A stretch of 64,000 nucleotides of DNA, taken from the NCBI GenBank assembly GCA_016713565.1, contig JADJOX010000007.1, forward strand, positions 1,354,501 through 1,418,500, given 5' to 3'. A program made the position numbers and the translations under genes. How positions within the stretch are numbered: position 1 is the stretch's first letter; every line of letters begins with the position of its first letter. Below are positions 19,362 to 29,600 of this stretch, piece after piece. Under the pieces are notes generated by a model. That model was not told the DNA's origin and ran no database searches. It saw only the letters and a list, made by a program, of their open reading frames with translations. The DNA comes from Ignavibacteriota bacterium. GTDB taxonomy: Bacteria > Bacteroidota > Ignavibacteria > Ignavibacteriales > Melioribacteraceae.

Positions 19362-20750
19362 TTGAAATTGGAAAAAACAATATTCATAGTAGATGATGAA
19401 CCCGCAATTCTCAAACTAATTACACATTGGGTCAAAAACGAGTGGGAATATAATGTCCGCACATTTACAAATGGAACCGAACTTTTAGAAAATATTTATG
19501 AAAATCCGGATCTTATTTTACTAGATATTATGCTGCCGGATTTAAGCGGAACAGAAATTCTGAAAAGGACAAAACGAATGAATAAACATTTGCCGGTTAT
19601 AATGCTTTCTGCTCAAGGCAATATTGATGTTGCTCTTGAATGCATTAGAGAAGGAGCATATGATTATTTTCCAAAACCGGTAGATAAAAACAGACTTAGA
19701 CCCGCCATTCAAAACGCAATCAAAAATTATGATCTGCAGCGAAGAGTTGACGAACTTAATACAAATCTACAGCATGAATATAGTTTTGATAATATTGTTT
19801 CTGCCGATAAAAAAATGCAGGAAGTTTTCAAAATGGTAACAAAGGTTCTTAACAATGATATTACCGTTTTAATTAACGGAGAAAGTGGAACCGGTAAGGA
19901 ATTAATTGCACGTGCAATTCATTATAACGGAACTAGAAAAAATGATCCATTTGTTGTTGTAAACTCAGCTTCAATTCCCCGTGAACTTTTAGAAAGCGAA
20001 TTGTTCGGACATGAACGCGGCGCTTTTACCGGCGCGCATCAAAGAAAAATTGGAAAGTTTGAATTGGCAAACGGCGGAACAATATTTCTTGATGAAATCG
20101 GTGATATGGAAATGTCTCTGCAGGCAAAAATATTACGCGTAATTCAGCAGAAAGAATTTGAAAGAGTCGGCGGAAATGAAACAATTAAAACAGATGTTCG
20201 AATTATTTCCGCAACAAATGTTAACTTAAAAGAAGCCGTTGCAAATAGAGATTTCAGAGAAGATTTATATTACAGATTAAGTTCATTTCCAATTCAAATT
20301 CCTGCGTTAAGAGAAAGAAGAGGAGATGTAGTAATTCTGATAAATCATTTCCTTGCCGAATTCAATAAAAAGATGACAAAAGAAATTTTAACAATTACAA
20401 AGCCTGCTCTAAAATTATTATATGATTATGACTGGCCGGGAAATGTTAGAGAACTTGAGAATACTATTGAAAGATGTATGATTTTATCCGAAACCAATAA
20501 TATTGATGTTGACGTGCTTCCACCGCAAATTTTATCTGCCGACGGAGATGGCTTAACTGATTCGAACGGACCATTGTTTACCGAAGATGCACCAATTATT
20601 CCATTTGAAAAACTAAAAGCCGAAGCTATTAAACATGCTTTAAGAATTACAAATGGAAATATTGTTGACGCATCAAAAAAATTAAACGTGGGAAGAGCAA
20701 CTTTATACAGATTGATGGAAAAGTATGATATTAAAACTCGTCGAAATTAA
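19362..20750 (+). CDS. NtrC-family sigma-54-dependent response regulator
   Basis: The 462 residues contain a receiver domain (1-120; TIFIVDDEP acidic pocket, phospho-Asp in LILLDIMLPDLSG, conserved Lys in FPKPVDK), a sigma-54 AAA+ domain (about 140-375; Walker A GESGTGKE, sigma-54 contact loop GAFTGA, GTIFLDEIGDM Walker B) and a Fis-type helix-turn-helix at the C-terminus (NIVDASKKLNVGRATLYRLM). It should bind DNA and activate sigma-54 promoters when phosphorylated by the adjacent kinase. The TTG at 19362 is taken as start; a second TTG two codons later is spaced better from the upstream GGGG. Target promoters were not identified in this window. Confidence 0.93.
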   Translation: MKLEKTIFIVDDEPAILKLITHWVKNEWEYNVRTFTNGTELLENIYENPDLILLDIMLPDLSGTEILKRTKRMNKHLPVIMLSAQGNIDVALECIREGAYDYFPKPVDKNRLRPAIQNAIKNYDLQRRVDELNTNLQHEYSFDNIVSADKKMQEVFKMVTKVLNNDITVLINGESGTGKELIARAIHYNGTRKNDPFVVVNSASIPRELLESELFGHERGAFTGAHQRKIGKFELANGGTIFLDEIGDMEMSLQAKILRVIQQKEFERVGGNETIKTDVRIISATNVNLKEAVANRDFREDLYYRLSSFPIQIPALRERRGDVVILINHFLAEFNKKMTKEILTITKPALKLLYDYDWPGNVRELENTIERCMILSETNNIDVDVLPPQILSADGDGLTDSNGPLFTEDAPIIPFEKLKAEAIKHALRITNGNIVDASKKLNVGRATLYRLMEKYDIKTRRN

Positions 20751-20776
20751 TTCGATAATCGCTTAAAGGATTTAAA

Positions 20777-21919
20777 GTGAATAGTACAGCCCAAAATACA
20801 TCCAATAAAATACTTCTTGTTGAAGATGAGGAATCAGTTGCAAAACTTTTTCTTTATAATTTTAAAAAGGCAGGCTATGATTGTCAATGGGCTGAAAATG
20901 GATTGGACGGATACCTGAAAGCCCGGGATTTTAAGCCAGACATCATTGTAAGCGATATTATGATGCCCGAAGTTGACGGACATCAATTTAGAAAAAGAGT
21001 TCTTGAAGATTCATCTTTAAAATTAATTCCCTTCATTTTTCTCACCGCAAAAGGCGATGAAACAGACATTTTAGAAGGTTATGATCTTCACGTAGAGGAT
21101 TATATTGTTAAAACTTCCGGACCAAAAATTGTACTCGCAAAAATAAATGCAGTACTAAAAGCTTTTGAAAAAGAAAGAGAAAAAGCAGTAGGTGAAGTCC
21201 AAAAAGCCGCATCTGCTATGAGCGCAAAAGTTGTTCCTGATGAATTTCCTCAATTGGAGGGATTAGTTGTAAAACACTGGCATGTTCCTTTTCAAAATGT
21301 TCCCGGAGGAGATTTTATTGATTATTTTAAAGTAGATGATGATAATTTGGTTGTGGTTCTTGGCGATATTATGGGTAAAAAATGGGGTGCTTGGTATTTT
21401 GCAGTTGCGTATGCGGGTTATGTAAGAAGCGCAATAAGAATGATTTTGGATTCTGATCATGATCTTTCTCCATCAACTATTTTAGATAAAATCAATAAAG
21501 CAATTTTTAAAGATGAAAGAATATCTGATGTATTTATTACATTGTCTGTTGTGTGTATAAACAGTAAAAATAAAATTCTTAAATATGCCGGAGCAGGAGA
21601 CCTTCCGATTATTTATAAATCGGATTCAGTTAAAAGCGTAAAATCAAATGGAATACTTTTAGGTTTTAAGGAAGTCGGGAATTATCAAAATGTTGAACTT
21701 CAATTAAATTCCGGAGAAGCGGTATATTTAATTACAGATGGAATTCCTGAAACAAGAATGACAAATGGTGATTTTTTTGGAGAAGCAAAATTAAAACAAA
21801 CAATTTCAGAAATCCTTCCAAATGCTGATCCGCTTGAAAAAATTATCGATGTTTTTTCAGAATCAACAGCAAATACTTTTGAAGATGATATAAGCATTGT
21901 TGCAATAAAGATACTTTAA
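20777..21919 (+). CDS. Response regulator with PP2C-type (SpoIIE/RsbU-like) phosphatase domain
   Basis: The 380 residues hold a receiver domain (about 8-130, KILLVEDEESV, phospho-Asp in IIVSDIMMPEVDG) joined to a PP2C-like SpoIIE phosphatase domain (about 165-380). The metal-binding acidic motifs are present: VPGGDF, VLGDIMGKK, GAGDLP, ITDGIPE. The family dephosphorylates STAS-domain anti-sigma antagonists. The STAS domain with a conserved Ser encoded three genes upstream is an obvious candidate substrate, though this is inferred. The GTG start is preceded by AAAGGA. It ends 9 bases before a convergent gene. No RsbW-like serine kinase is present in the window. Confidence 0.92.
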   Translation: MNSTAQNTSNKILLVEDEESVAKLFLYNFKKAGYDCQWAENGLDGYLKARDFKPDIIVSDIMMPEVDGHQFRKRVLEDSSLKLIPFIFLTAKGDETDILEGYDLHVEDYIVKTSGPKIVLAKINAVLKAFEKEREKAVGEVQKAASAMSAKVVPDEFPQLEGLVVKHWHVPFQNVPGGDFIDYFKVDDDNLVVVLGDIMGKKWGAWYFAVAYAGYVRSAIRMILDSDHDLSPSTILDKINKAIFKDERISDVFITLSVVCINSKNKILKYAGAGDLPIIYKSDSVKSVKSNGILLGFKEVGNYQNVELQLNSGEAVYLITDGIPETRMTNGDFFGEAKLKQTISEILPNADPLEKIIDVFSESTANTFEDDISIVAIKIL

Positions 21920-21928
21920 CATTTAAGA

Positions 21929-22930
21929 TTAATTATCTAAACAGCTTCTTAAAATTCTTTCAGTTTTATTTGAATCTAATAATACCTGACCAAAAATATT
22001 CGCAATATCCTGTATAGTAATTTTATTAAAATCCTCTTCGCGAGGTGCAATTACTAATCCTCCAAGATCAACAGAAGCGGGACTTATCAATAATTGTTTT
22101 TCACCACCTTCATAATATTGTTCCGGTCTATGTTTTTCTCTTAAAAATACAACAACGTTAAAAAAATCATTAACATAAAAACTTAAAATATTTATTAATG
22201 GCTCTTCGTTTGTACTCAATATTTTCTTTGCCGCTTCAAGGGTTTTCAAAATAATTTTTTCCAATTCAATTTTATTTTTTGACTCAAATAAAACAAATTT
22301 TTGAATTTCACTTTTTATAAATGATATTTTAACTTCCTTTTTATTATAAATTAAATTATCATTTTTAATTGTTGAATTAATGTAGTTGGAATAAATTGGA
22401 ATTTCATCCTTCAATCCTGCTTGAAAATGTAGATGATCTGGCGCCGATGCTCCGCACTTTGGTCCATTATAAAAAACGAAAAATTTTTCCCGTAAATCAT
22501 AACTCAACTCTAACATATTTTGAAAATTACTTTCTATGCTTTGAGGAATATGATTTTTATAAGCAACAGTTAAATGCTGATTAAAAATCGGATAGGGATT
22601 GCAAAGTATTATAAAATCTTTTTTGAATTTTATTCCGTTTTGTTCATTCGGTAAATTTTCTAAGCACAAAAAACATTTTCTTTTTTCTATTGATTTTTTA
22701 TCGACCTTTGCGGATGTTGACGTAATTCTCGTTGGATTAAACTGAACTTTTATCAATGAATTATTAAATTCAAAAGATTTGCTTTTTGTGTTTGATAAAG
22801 ATTCAAAATTATTTTTCAGCAATTCCCAGTTGGCTTTCTGGTGATTTAATAATGATTCCGCTTCTTGAGAAAGATTATCAATATTACCAAATTGGCTCAG
22901 TTCTTTATCTGTAAGAAATAATTTTTCCAT
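21929..22930 (-). CDS. DUF4922 / HIT-like nucleotidyltransferase-type protein
   Basis: This 333-residue protein contains a HIT-like core: the zinc-site-like KCFLCLENLP, the NPYPIFNQHLTVA segment, and the His-X-His-X-Gln motif in CGASAPDHLHFQAG (about residue 170). That arrangement resembles Apa2-type ATP adenylyltransferases and the Bacteroidota DUF4922 family, which transfer or cleave nucleotidyl groups. The substrate is unknown. The ATG starts immediately after the stop of the glycosyltransferase gene (TAAATG), so the two are translationally coupled. That suggests a role in nucleotide-sugar or glycan metabolism. The family call is by recalled motif order, so moderately sure. Confidence 0.75.
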   Translation of the reverse strand: MEKLFLTDKELSQFGNIDNLSQEAESLLNHQKANWELLKNNFESLSNTKSKSFEFNNSLIKVQFNPTRITSTSAKVDKKSIEKRKCFLCLENLPNEQNGIKFKKDFIILCNPYPIFNQHLTVAYKNHIPQSIESNFQNMLELSYDLREKFFVFYNGPKCGASAPDHLHFQAGLKDEIPIYSNYINSTIKNDNLIYNKKEVKISFIKSEIQKFVLFESKNKIELEKIILKTLEAAKKILSTNEEPLINILSFYVNDFFNVVVFLREKHRPEQYYEGGEKQLLISPASVDLGGLVIAPREEDFNKITIQDIANIFGQVLLDSNKTERILRSCLDN

Positions 22931-24412
22931 TTACATATTAAAAAAATTGAAATGGCTTTTATTTTTTATTTGTCTTGCCAAAACTTCAAATGTTCTTAGT
23001 TTATCTTTATACAAATTATTGGCATTCGTTTTTTCAATATCCAAATCAGCATCCGAATTTCCTTCCCATCTTCTACATAAATAAAGAGGTTCGTAAATTC
23101 TTCCAATTTGATAATCTCTTGAAATGGCTAAACCAACGGCGTAATCTTCACCGTAACTTACATTCGGAATTTTTATATCCCGTAAAACCGGTGTATAAAA
23201 TGCGCGCGGAGCACCCAATCCGTTTATTCTTAAAGCATTATTTTTTCCGTTATCTGCCGTCCATTCTTTGTGATCTATAATTCCCGGCGGAATTTCTTCC
23301 AATTTAAAATTAGTTAATTTATAAGAACCGATTACCATTGCGCATTCTTCCAAATAAAATTTATCTACTATTTTTTGAAGCGTGTTTTCATCAATATAAA
23401 TATCATCACTATCCAATTGAATTGAAAATTTTCCGCATTTATTATTCATTATTCCTTCATTCCAGCATCCGCCAATTTGAAGATCATTTCTTTCTGGAAT
23501 AATATGAATAACACGTTCATCTTGTTTTGCAAAATTATTTATTACTTCGGTAGTTCCGTCATTTGAATGATTATCAATAACTATAAGATTAAATTTAAAA
23601 TTTGTACTCTGATTTAACACGGATTTAATTGCGTCGCCAATTGTTTTAACTCTATTTTTTACCGGAATAATAACAGATGCTTCATTTTCAAAATTTTCAT
23701 TTTCAAAATTTATCTTTTGAAATTCAGGGGTTAAAAATACGCCTATTTTTTTTAGGTGATTTGTAGATGCGTTTTCCATTTCTATTTGATTCTGCCTGTT
23801 TTTTGGATCAACATAATCAAACATTTTTTCACCGCTTTTTCTGTCGTCTTCTTCATAAATTGTGTAGAGAAATTCCGGAATTCTATAAATAGGATATTTT
23901 TGCGAGATTTTTAAGCGCATGTCATAAAATCCAGCGGAATAATAATTTTCTGAAAAATCTTTTACAGCTTCAATTAATGCAATTGAATTTATTAACATAA
24001 CCGGTCCGAAATCAAAATCATCGCGCAGACTTCCAAATTGATAGTCAATTGTGGGGTGCTTTATTAATACTTCATTCTTAATTTCATAAAAATTTGAATA
24101 GACAATTCCGGCATTTGTACTTTTTGCAACACTCAGCATTCTATCTAAACTGAATTTTCCAAAATCCAAATTTGTACTTTTATTTCCAAGGAGTACAAAA
24201 TCTGATTTTAAATTTTTTGATATTAATTTTATTGATTCTGTAGAAAAAATATTACGCACTACCAGCTGATTGAATTCACTAAGATTTGAATTGTTTTTGT
24301 TTACAATTGCGTGAATGGCGTTTATTTTTTCAAAATTTCTCAATGACTTTACATTGTTAAGAAATATAGATTCGCTAAACGCTGTAAGAAATACTTCGAT
24401 ATTATTATTCAT
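22931..24412 (-). CDS. Two-domain glycosyltransferase, family 2
   Basis: The 493-residue protein has a clear GT-A family 2 domain in its second half (about 235-440): ASVIIPVKNRVKTIGDAIKSV, VIDNHSNDGTTEVI, and the metal-binding SIQLDSDDIYID. The first 230 residues look like a degenerate GT-A domain (LLGNKSTNLDFGKFSLDRML), without a clear DXD. No membrane segment is seen, so it is cytoplasmic. It likely transfers a sugar during cell-surface glycan synthesis. Other glycan genes are absent nearby apart from the coupled HIT-like gene. It is divergent from the outer-membrane barrel at 24717. Confidence 0.85.
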   Translation of the reverse strand: MNNNIEVFLTAFSESIFLNNVKSLRNFEKINAIHAIVNKNNSNLSEFNQLVVRNIFSTESIKLISKNLKSDFVLLGNKSTNLDFGKFSLDRMLSVAKSTNAGIVYSNFYEIKNEVLIKHPTIDYQFGSLRDDFDFGPVMLINSIALIEAVKDFSENYYSAGFYDMRLKISQKYPIYRIPEFLYTIYEEDDRKSGEKMFDYVDPKNRQNQIEMENASTNHLKKIGVFLTPEFQKINFENENFENEASVIIPVKNRVKTIGDAIKSVLNQSTNFKFNLIVIDNHSNDGTTEVINNFAKQDERVIHIIPERNDLQIGGCWNEGIMNNKCGKFSIQLDSDDIYIDENTLQKIVDKFYLEECAMVIGSYKLTNFKLEEIPPGIIDHKEWTADNGKNNALRINGLGAPRAFYTPVLRDIKIPNVSYGEDYAVGLAISRDYQIGRIYEPLYLCRRWEGNSDADLDIEKTNANNLYKDKLRTFEVLARQIKNKSHFNFFNM

Positions 24413-24716
24413 ATTTTACTATTTATTGAAATGATTAAATATTTAAAAGTTAGCAAATTCTCGTTTAATATTTCGAATTAGTTTAAAAGATATTATATGA
24501 TGTTATTAAAAATGACAATTAAAAGACAATATAATAAGTTTTTAAAAATGTAATGATGTCAATCACAAATATTCATTTCATATCTAATAAGTTTGTATTG
24601 TCTGAATATAAAACCAAAATTATAAAATTTGTCGGTTATATATTTTATTATTATTTTGATACATTATTTGTTTTAAAAAAAATACATCAATATCAAACTT
24701 ACAAGAGGAATTATCT
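24413..24716. promoter_or_regulatory. Divergent intergenic region, 304 bases
   Basis: This AT-rich gap separates the divergent glycosyltransferase and barrel genes and must contain both promoters. The barrel gene has a strong ribosome binding site AGAGGAAT. I could not assign promoter boxes with confidence and found no operator-like palindrome, RNA gene or ORF. Confidence 0.3.
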
Positions 24717-25244
24717 ATGAAAAAAACACTTTTAATTGTAGTTATTTTATCTTTTTTAACACTTACAATTAATGCTCAAGAAGGAAAGATACATGTTGGC
24801 GGGCAAGTTGGATTATCACTTCCAATGGGTGATTTTGGTGACGCCGCTAATATGGGTTTTGGGTTTTTAGGAAATTTTTATTATGGTATTAACCAAAATA
24901 TTGATTTAACTGCTTCATTGGGATATATTGCTTGGGGAACCGACGCCGATGGCGCATCATTCAGCAACATTCCAATAGTTGTTGGCGGAAGATATTATTT
25001 CCAAAGATCAAATTTTACGCCTTTCCTAGCAGCGGAACTTGGAATAAATAATTTAAGTTTTACTTATGATAGTGAATATTTTGGAGAATATTCAGCAACA
25101 AGTTCTGATTTTGGTTTGGGAATTGGCGGTGGATTCCTTTACGCTTTAGGAAATATGGATCTTGATGTTAGCGCTAAAATTAATATTATTAGTGATACAA
25201 ATAATTTAACCGTATTTGCCGGTTTAAGATTTCCAATAAATTAA
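24717..25244 (+). CDS. Small outer-membrane beta-barrel protein A
   Basis: This 175-residue protein has a signal peptide (MKKTLLIVVILSFLTLTINAQ) and a predicted eight-stranded barrel of the OMP_b-brl type: GGQVGLSLPMGDFGDAAN, GFGFLGNFYYG, IPIVVGGRYYF, TPFLAAELG, and a terminal strand ending GLRFPIN. Function is unknown; such barrels are often structural or adhesive. It is close in design to the barrel at 25995 (shared PMGDF/PVGDF and GYIAWG motifs), so the two are paralogues. The gene at 25274 follows after 29 bases on the same strand. Confidence 0.85.
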   Translation: MKKTLLIVVILSFLTLTINAQEGKIHVGGQVGLSLPMGDFGDAANMGFGFLGNFYYGINQNIDLTASLGYIAWGTDADGASFSNIPIVVGGRYYFQRSNFTPFLAAELGINNLSFTYDSEYFGEYSATSSDFGLGIGGGFLYALGNMDLDVSAKINIISDTNNLTVFAGLRFPIN

Positions 25245-25273
25245 TTTAATAAATTCTTAAATAAGGAGTAAAA

Positions 25274-25822
25274 ATGAAAAAAATTGCAGCAGTTTTAATT
25301 ACTTTGGCTTTGTTTTCAAGTGTAAGTTTTGCACAATTTGAAGTAGGTAAAAGCCATGCCGGTCCATCATTAAGTCTTGGTTTTGGCGGATGGGGAATGG
25401 GTTTTGGCGCTGATTATGAATATGGAATGAGTTTAAAGGATATCGGCGTAGATGCACCAGGTGCTCTTGGAGTTGGTGGAATTTTCAGATATTACAATTG
25501 GAGTGAAGATTTCTTTTATGGTGAATGGAGTTATACTGATATCATAATAGGAGCACAAGCTAATTATCATTTCAAATTGGAAAATGATAAAATTGACCCT
25601 TGGTTAGGAGTTGTTTTAGGATTTGACATTGATAATTATTCATATGATAGTAAATTAGGTTATGACGATTATAATTATAATACGACTTCTGGTGGTGGAG
25701 TTTTCTTTAATGGTAATGCAGGTGTTAGATATTGGTTTTCACCAAATATGGCTGCTAGAGTAGGTTTTGGATTTGGAAATTTAGTTAGCTCTTTGATAAT
25801 AGGCGTGGATTTTAAATTTTAA
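25274..25822 (+). CDS. Small outer-membrane beta-barrel protein B
   Basis: The 182-residue protein has a signal peptide (MKKIAAVLITLALFSSVSFAQ) and alternating aromatic/Gly-rich strands typical of an eight-stranded barrel, ending LIIGVDFKF with terminal Phe. The ribosome binding site AAGGAGT is strong. It forms a two-gene unit with the preceding barrel and ends at a clear terminator. Sequence similarity to its neighbours is weak, so it is a separate subfamily. Function unknown. Confidence 0.85.
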   Translation: MKKIAAVLITLALFSSVSFAQFEVGKSHAGPSLSLGFGGWGMGFGADYEYGMSLKDIGVDAPGALGVGGIFRYYNWSEDFFYGEWSYTDIIIGAQANYHFKLENDKIDPWLGVVLGFDIDNYSYDSKLGYDDYNYNTTSGGGVFFNGNAGVRYWFSPNMAARVGFGFGNLVSSLIIGVDFKF

Positions 25823-25845
25823 TTTTTAATCAACTCTTCTATTTT

Positions 25846-25884
25846 ATGCGGTTAGTTTTTATTAAAATTAACCGCATTTTTTTT
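25846..25884 (+). terminator. Rho-independent terminator after the two-barrel unit
   Basis: Stem ATGCGGTTA (25846-25854) pairs with TAACCGCAT (25869-25877), followed by TTTTTTT. It lies 24 bases after the stop of barrel B. Confidence 0.9.
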
Positions 25885-25994
25885 CTTCTTTTAAATGACA
25901 ATTTATTAAATTCTTACCATCTAAAAAAAAACTTTTTCAACTTATTTATAAAGTCTTAGTTTAAATCTTTACTTCAAATTATGGAGAATTAATT

Positions 25995-26576
25995 ATGAAA
26001 AAAATATTTGTGATTTTTTTATTAACTCTTTTAGTCTCAAACATTTCGTCAGCACAAACCAGCAATAGTGCTATCGGTTTAAATGGTACGTTGTCAATTC
26101 CGGTCGGTGATTTTAATGATGTTGCCAAAATGGGTTATGGTATTTCCGGATCATTTTATTATAGTCTATCAGATTATTTTCAATTTACGGGTACTCTTGG
26201 CTATATTGCTTGGGGTGGCGATAAAATTGAAATTGGCAATACAACTTTAGAAGCTACTGATCCGCACGTATCTATTCCTATTTTAGTGGGCGGACGTTTT
26301 TTCTTGGATGATAAAGAACTTAATCCATACATTTGCGGCGAATTGGGTTTACACGTTTTTACTACTGCCTCAACGCAGACAAAAATTGCCGGAATCGCAC
26401 AACCAAAAATAAAAGGTGATACAAATCCATATTTTGGTTTTGGACTTGGCGGCGGCGCTGTTTATGAGTTAAGTAATGATATTAAAGTTGACGGAAATTT
26501 ACAATATAATATCGTAAGTTCCGAAGAATCAATTGGATTTTTTACTTTAGAAGTTGGATTTATAGTAGGAATATAA
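25995..26576 (+). CDS. Small outer-membrane beta-barrel protein C (paralogue of A)
   Basis: This 193-residue protein has a signal peptide ending SSAQ, then LNGTLSIPVGDFNDVAKMGYG and TGTLGYIAWGGD, which mirror barrel A. The strands IPILVGGRFF, NPYICGELGLHVF and YFGFGLGGGAVYEL follow, and the terminal strand LEVGFIVGI ends without an aromatic residue. GGAG precedes the ATG. It is separately transcribed, between the terminators at 25846 and 26611. Function unknown. Confidence 0.85.
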   Translation: MKKIFVIFLLTLLVSNISSAQTSNSAIGLNGTLSIPVGDFNDVAKMGYGISGSFYYSLSDYFQFTGTLGYIAWGGDKIEIGNTTLEATDPHVSIPILVGGRFFLDDKELNPYICGELGLHVFTTASTQTKIAGIAQPKIKGDTNPYFGFGLGGGAVYELSNDIKVDGNLQYNIVSSEESIGFFTLEVGFIVGI

Positions 26577-26610
26577 TTATTTCTATACTACGTGAATTGT
26601 AAAAATAAAA

Positions 26611-26640
26611 AAGATGCCATCTTTTAAGTGATGGCATCTT
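26611..26640. terminator. Bidirectional terminator between convergent genes
   Basis: Perfect 11-base stem AAGATGCCATC / GATGGCATCTT with a 8-base loop. On the minus strand it is followed by a T-rich tract (TTTTTATTTTT), so it best serves the protease gene; on the plus strand the T tract is poor. Confidence 0.85.
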
Positions 26641-26651
26641 ATACTAAATTT

Positions 26652-29600
26652 TTATTTTATTAATATCATTTTTCTTGTTTCGGTAAATCCTTCAGTTTCT
26701 AATCTATACATATAAATTCCGCTTGCAATACCATTAGCATTGAAGTTAACTTTATATTTTCCGGCGGATTTTTCTCCATCAATTAAGTTACTAATCTCTT
26801 TTCCAAGTGCGTCATAAATTTTAAGCTTAATAAATGATTTTTGCGGAAGAGAAAATTCAATTTGCGTATTTGGATTAAAAGGATTTGGATAATTTTGACC
26901 CAAGTAAAATTCTTGCGGAACTGAATTACTATTTTGATCTTCCACGGAAACCGGACGCGATCCGACGGCAAACCAATTCGGTAAACGACCCCCGACAACA
27001 TAATCCTGAGAACTTGAAGCCGCGGTGATTTTGTCATCCATTAAGTTAATTAAACGCAAAGATGGAGTATTAGTATTGTTTAATCTTTGAAATACTATTT
27101 TTGTATCATCCGGAGAATATCTCGGATAACCAATTGATGAACCATTTGATTCAACAACATTAGCATTTCCACTGAACAAATCAATTGCATATATATCGTC
27201 TGTCCCATTGTTAAAATCAATTAAATCGAGTAATAAAAATCCACTATTGGTCTGACTGAAAGAAGGATTGCCAATGCTAATTCCTTCCTGCTGCGGTGGA
27301 AACAGGTTGTAAATATTACCATCGTTCATATCATAAATATTGATAGTCCAAAAATCTATATTTCCACCGGTTGCTTGCGGAACCTCATTATAACAATCAT
27401 ACACAATTATTTCACTGTTTATATCCCAATCAAGAGCATCGGCATATTTTACACTGTTGTCTTCAACTCCATCTTGAGTTGTTGGATTATACAAACTAAT
27501 AATGAAACTGTTATTTGAATTTTCCAGATCAAAAATGTAAATATTCGGTTCATAATAAATTGATGTAGCGGCTAATTTAGTTCCGTCAGGTGAAATAGCA
27601 ATTGAGTTCCATTCGCCATATTGACTCAACACACTTTCACCAGATCCATTATTATTAATTCCTCTTATGTAATTGTCGGCATCAATAAATAAAATATACG
27701 ATCCGTCATCCGTTATAGAAATAGGGTTTCCTGTTCCTGTATAAATTTGTGTAGAGGTAAGCTGTACAATATCGCTATTTGACTGAATAGTTGGTCGGAT
27801 TAAATATAAACTACTGTCGTTTGTTTCAGCATTTACAGCGGCGATCCATTGTTCACCCTCAACAGCAGGAATATCGCTCGGCGGTTTGGTTCCGCTTCCA
27901 TCAAATATTCCAACCGTATCAAATGCATTTTTTACGGCATTCACTTCGGCAGAACTTTCACCAAATAAATCTGTTGCCGATCTTATTGCCGCTAACCGCA
28001 TATCAATAAATTGTGACTGTGAATTAAGGTATCTTGCATCTAAAATTCTATAGTAAATTTTTTCTGTCTTATCTTTACCTATCGCTTCTCCAATTAAAGC
28101 ACAAGCTCTATTTGGGATACCGCTATTAATGTGAACACCGCCATTATCCTGATCAATGGTTAAATTTAAAAATTCGTTCATGTTTGACGGCTGCCAGCCA
28201 TTATCATAAATGCTCGTTCCTCCATTATGGGGATCCAACATATTTCTCAAAACACCCGTAGGTATATAACTTGTTTTTGTCACATCTTCGCCCATATACC
28301 AATCTTCTTTATCTACCATTGCGCCAAAAACGTCGGCTAAAGATTCATTTAATGCTCCCGACTGATTTTTATATTCCAATCCAACTGTATGCTCTATTAC
28401 ACCGTGAGTCATTTCATGAGCCGCAACGTCTACAGCCGTAGCTAATGGATAAAAAGCACTATTGCCATCACCATAAACCATAAAAGCACCGTTCCAATAA
28501 GCGTTATCCATAGGTTGACCATCTTCAGTTGCGTGTATTATTGAAATCATTGTACTTCCGCTTCCATCAATTCCGTCTCTTCCATGTTTTTCCAAATAAT
28601 ATTGATATGTAATTCCGCTATTATAATGTGCGGAAATCGAAGTTGCGTCATTCCAAGAATTATTATTTGAAGTAACGAAATAAATTTGAGAAGTATTCGA
28701 GAGATCTTGGTTATTTATGTTTAGCGTTAAAATTCCACCAAGAGGATTGTTAACCGGATCGGTTTGACCCTGCCGCCACATATCTCTTGACGCATCAAGT
28801 AAATAATAAGCGCCGGATGATAAGTACACATTTATTGATCTATTTATACCAAGCAAATCTTTAGCCGTTGTAGTTGCGGGACCATCCGCAGCGGCAGCGT
28901 TATACTTTTCTAAAATATCACCATTGTTTGCATCTACAAAGTAATACCAATTATCTTTCAAATTAGGTCTAATTGTTACAAACCAAACCAAATGATTTTT
29001 ATTTGTTTCGTCGGTCCAAATGTATTGTTCTGCGGTCGGTTCATCATACTTTAAGAGTTTTTTTAAATTTTTATCGAGGTTTTCAATTTTAGTAAATTTT
29101 AATAAACTTTGTTTTGCAATTTTTACTGCTTCATTATCCTCTATCTTTTTTGAATGTACGTCAATATCTGTAGGAGTTTTAGAGTATCTTGCATTTACGG
29201 AATAAATTTCTCCTGCGGAATTTAAATGCACAACCATTTCTTTTCCCCAAATGGGAATTCCTTTATATTTTTGATCAAAAACAATATGATGCATATTTAG
29301 ATTATCTGTAATTTCTTTGTTCAGAATTAATTCTTCGAATGGATTTTGAAGTTTAAATAATTCTTTATTTTCTTTAATAAATGTTATTGCGTTTTCATAA
29401 GCTGAAATTGATAGAATTGCTTTTCCTAAACTTTGACCGCTGAAATTATTATAAAGCGCAATTGGTGTGTTATTTTTTTCATCCCAATTTATTTTAAAAT
29501 TTTTAGCCGATGATTTTAATTTTATTTTGTTTAGATCAATTGGTTTTCTATCCTTATTTCTAAGAACCGAAGATAAACTGTTTTGTTGGTTTGTTGTTTT

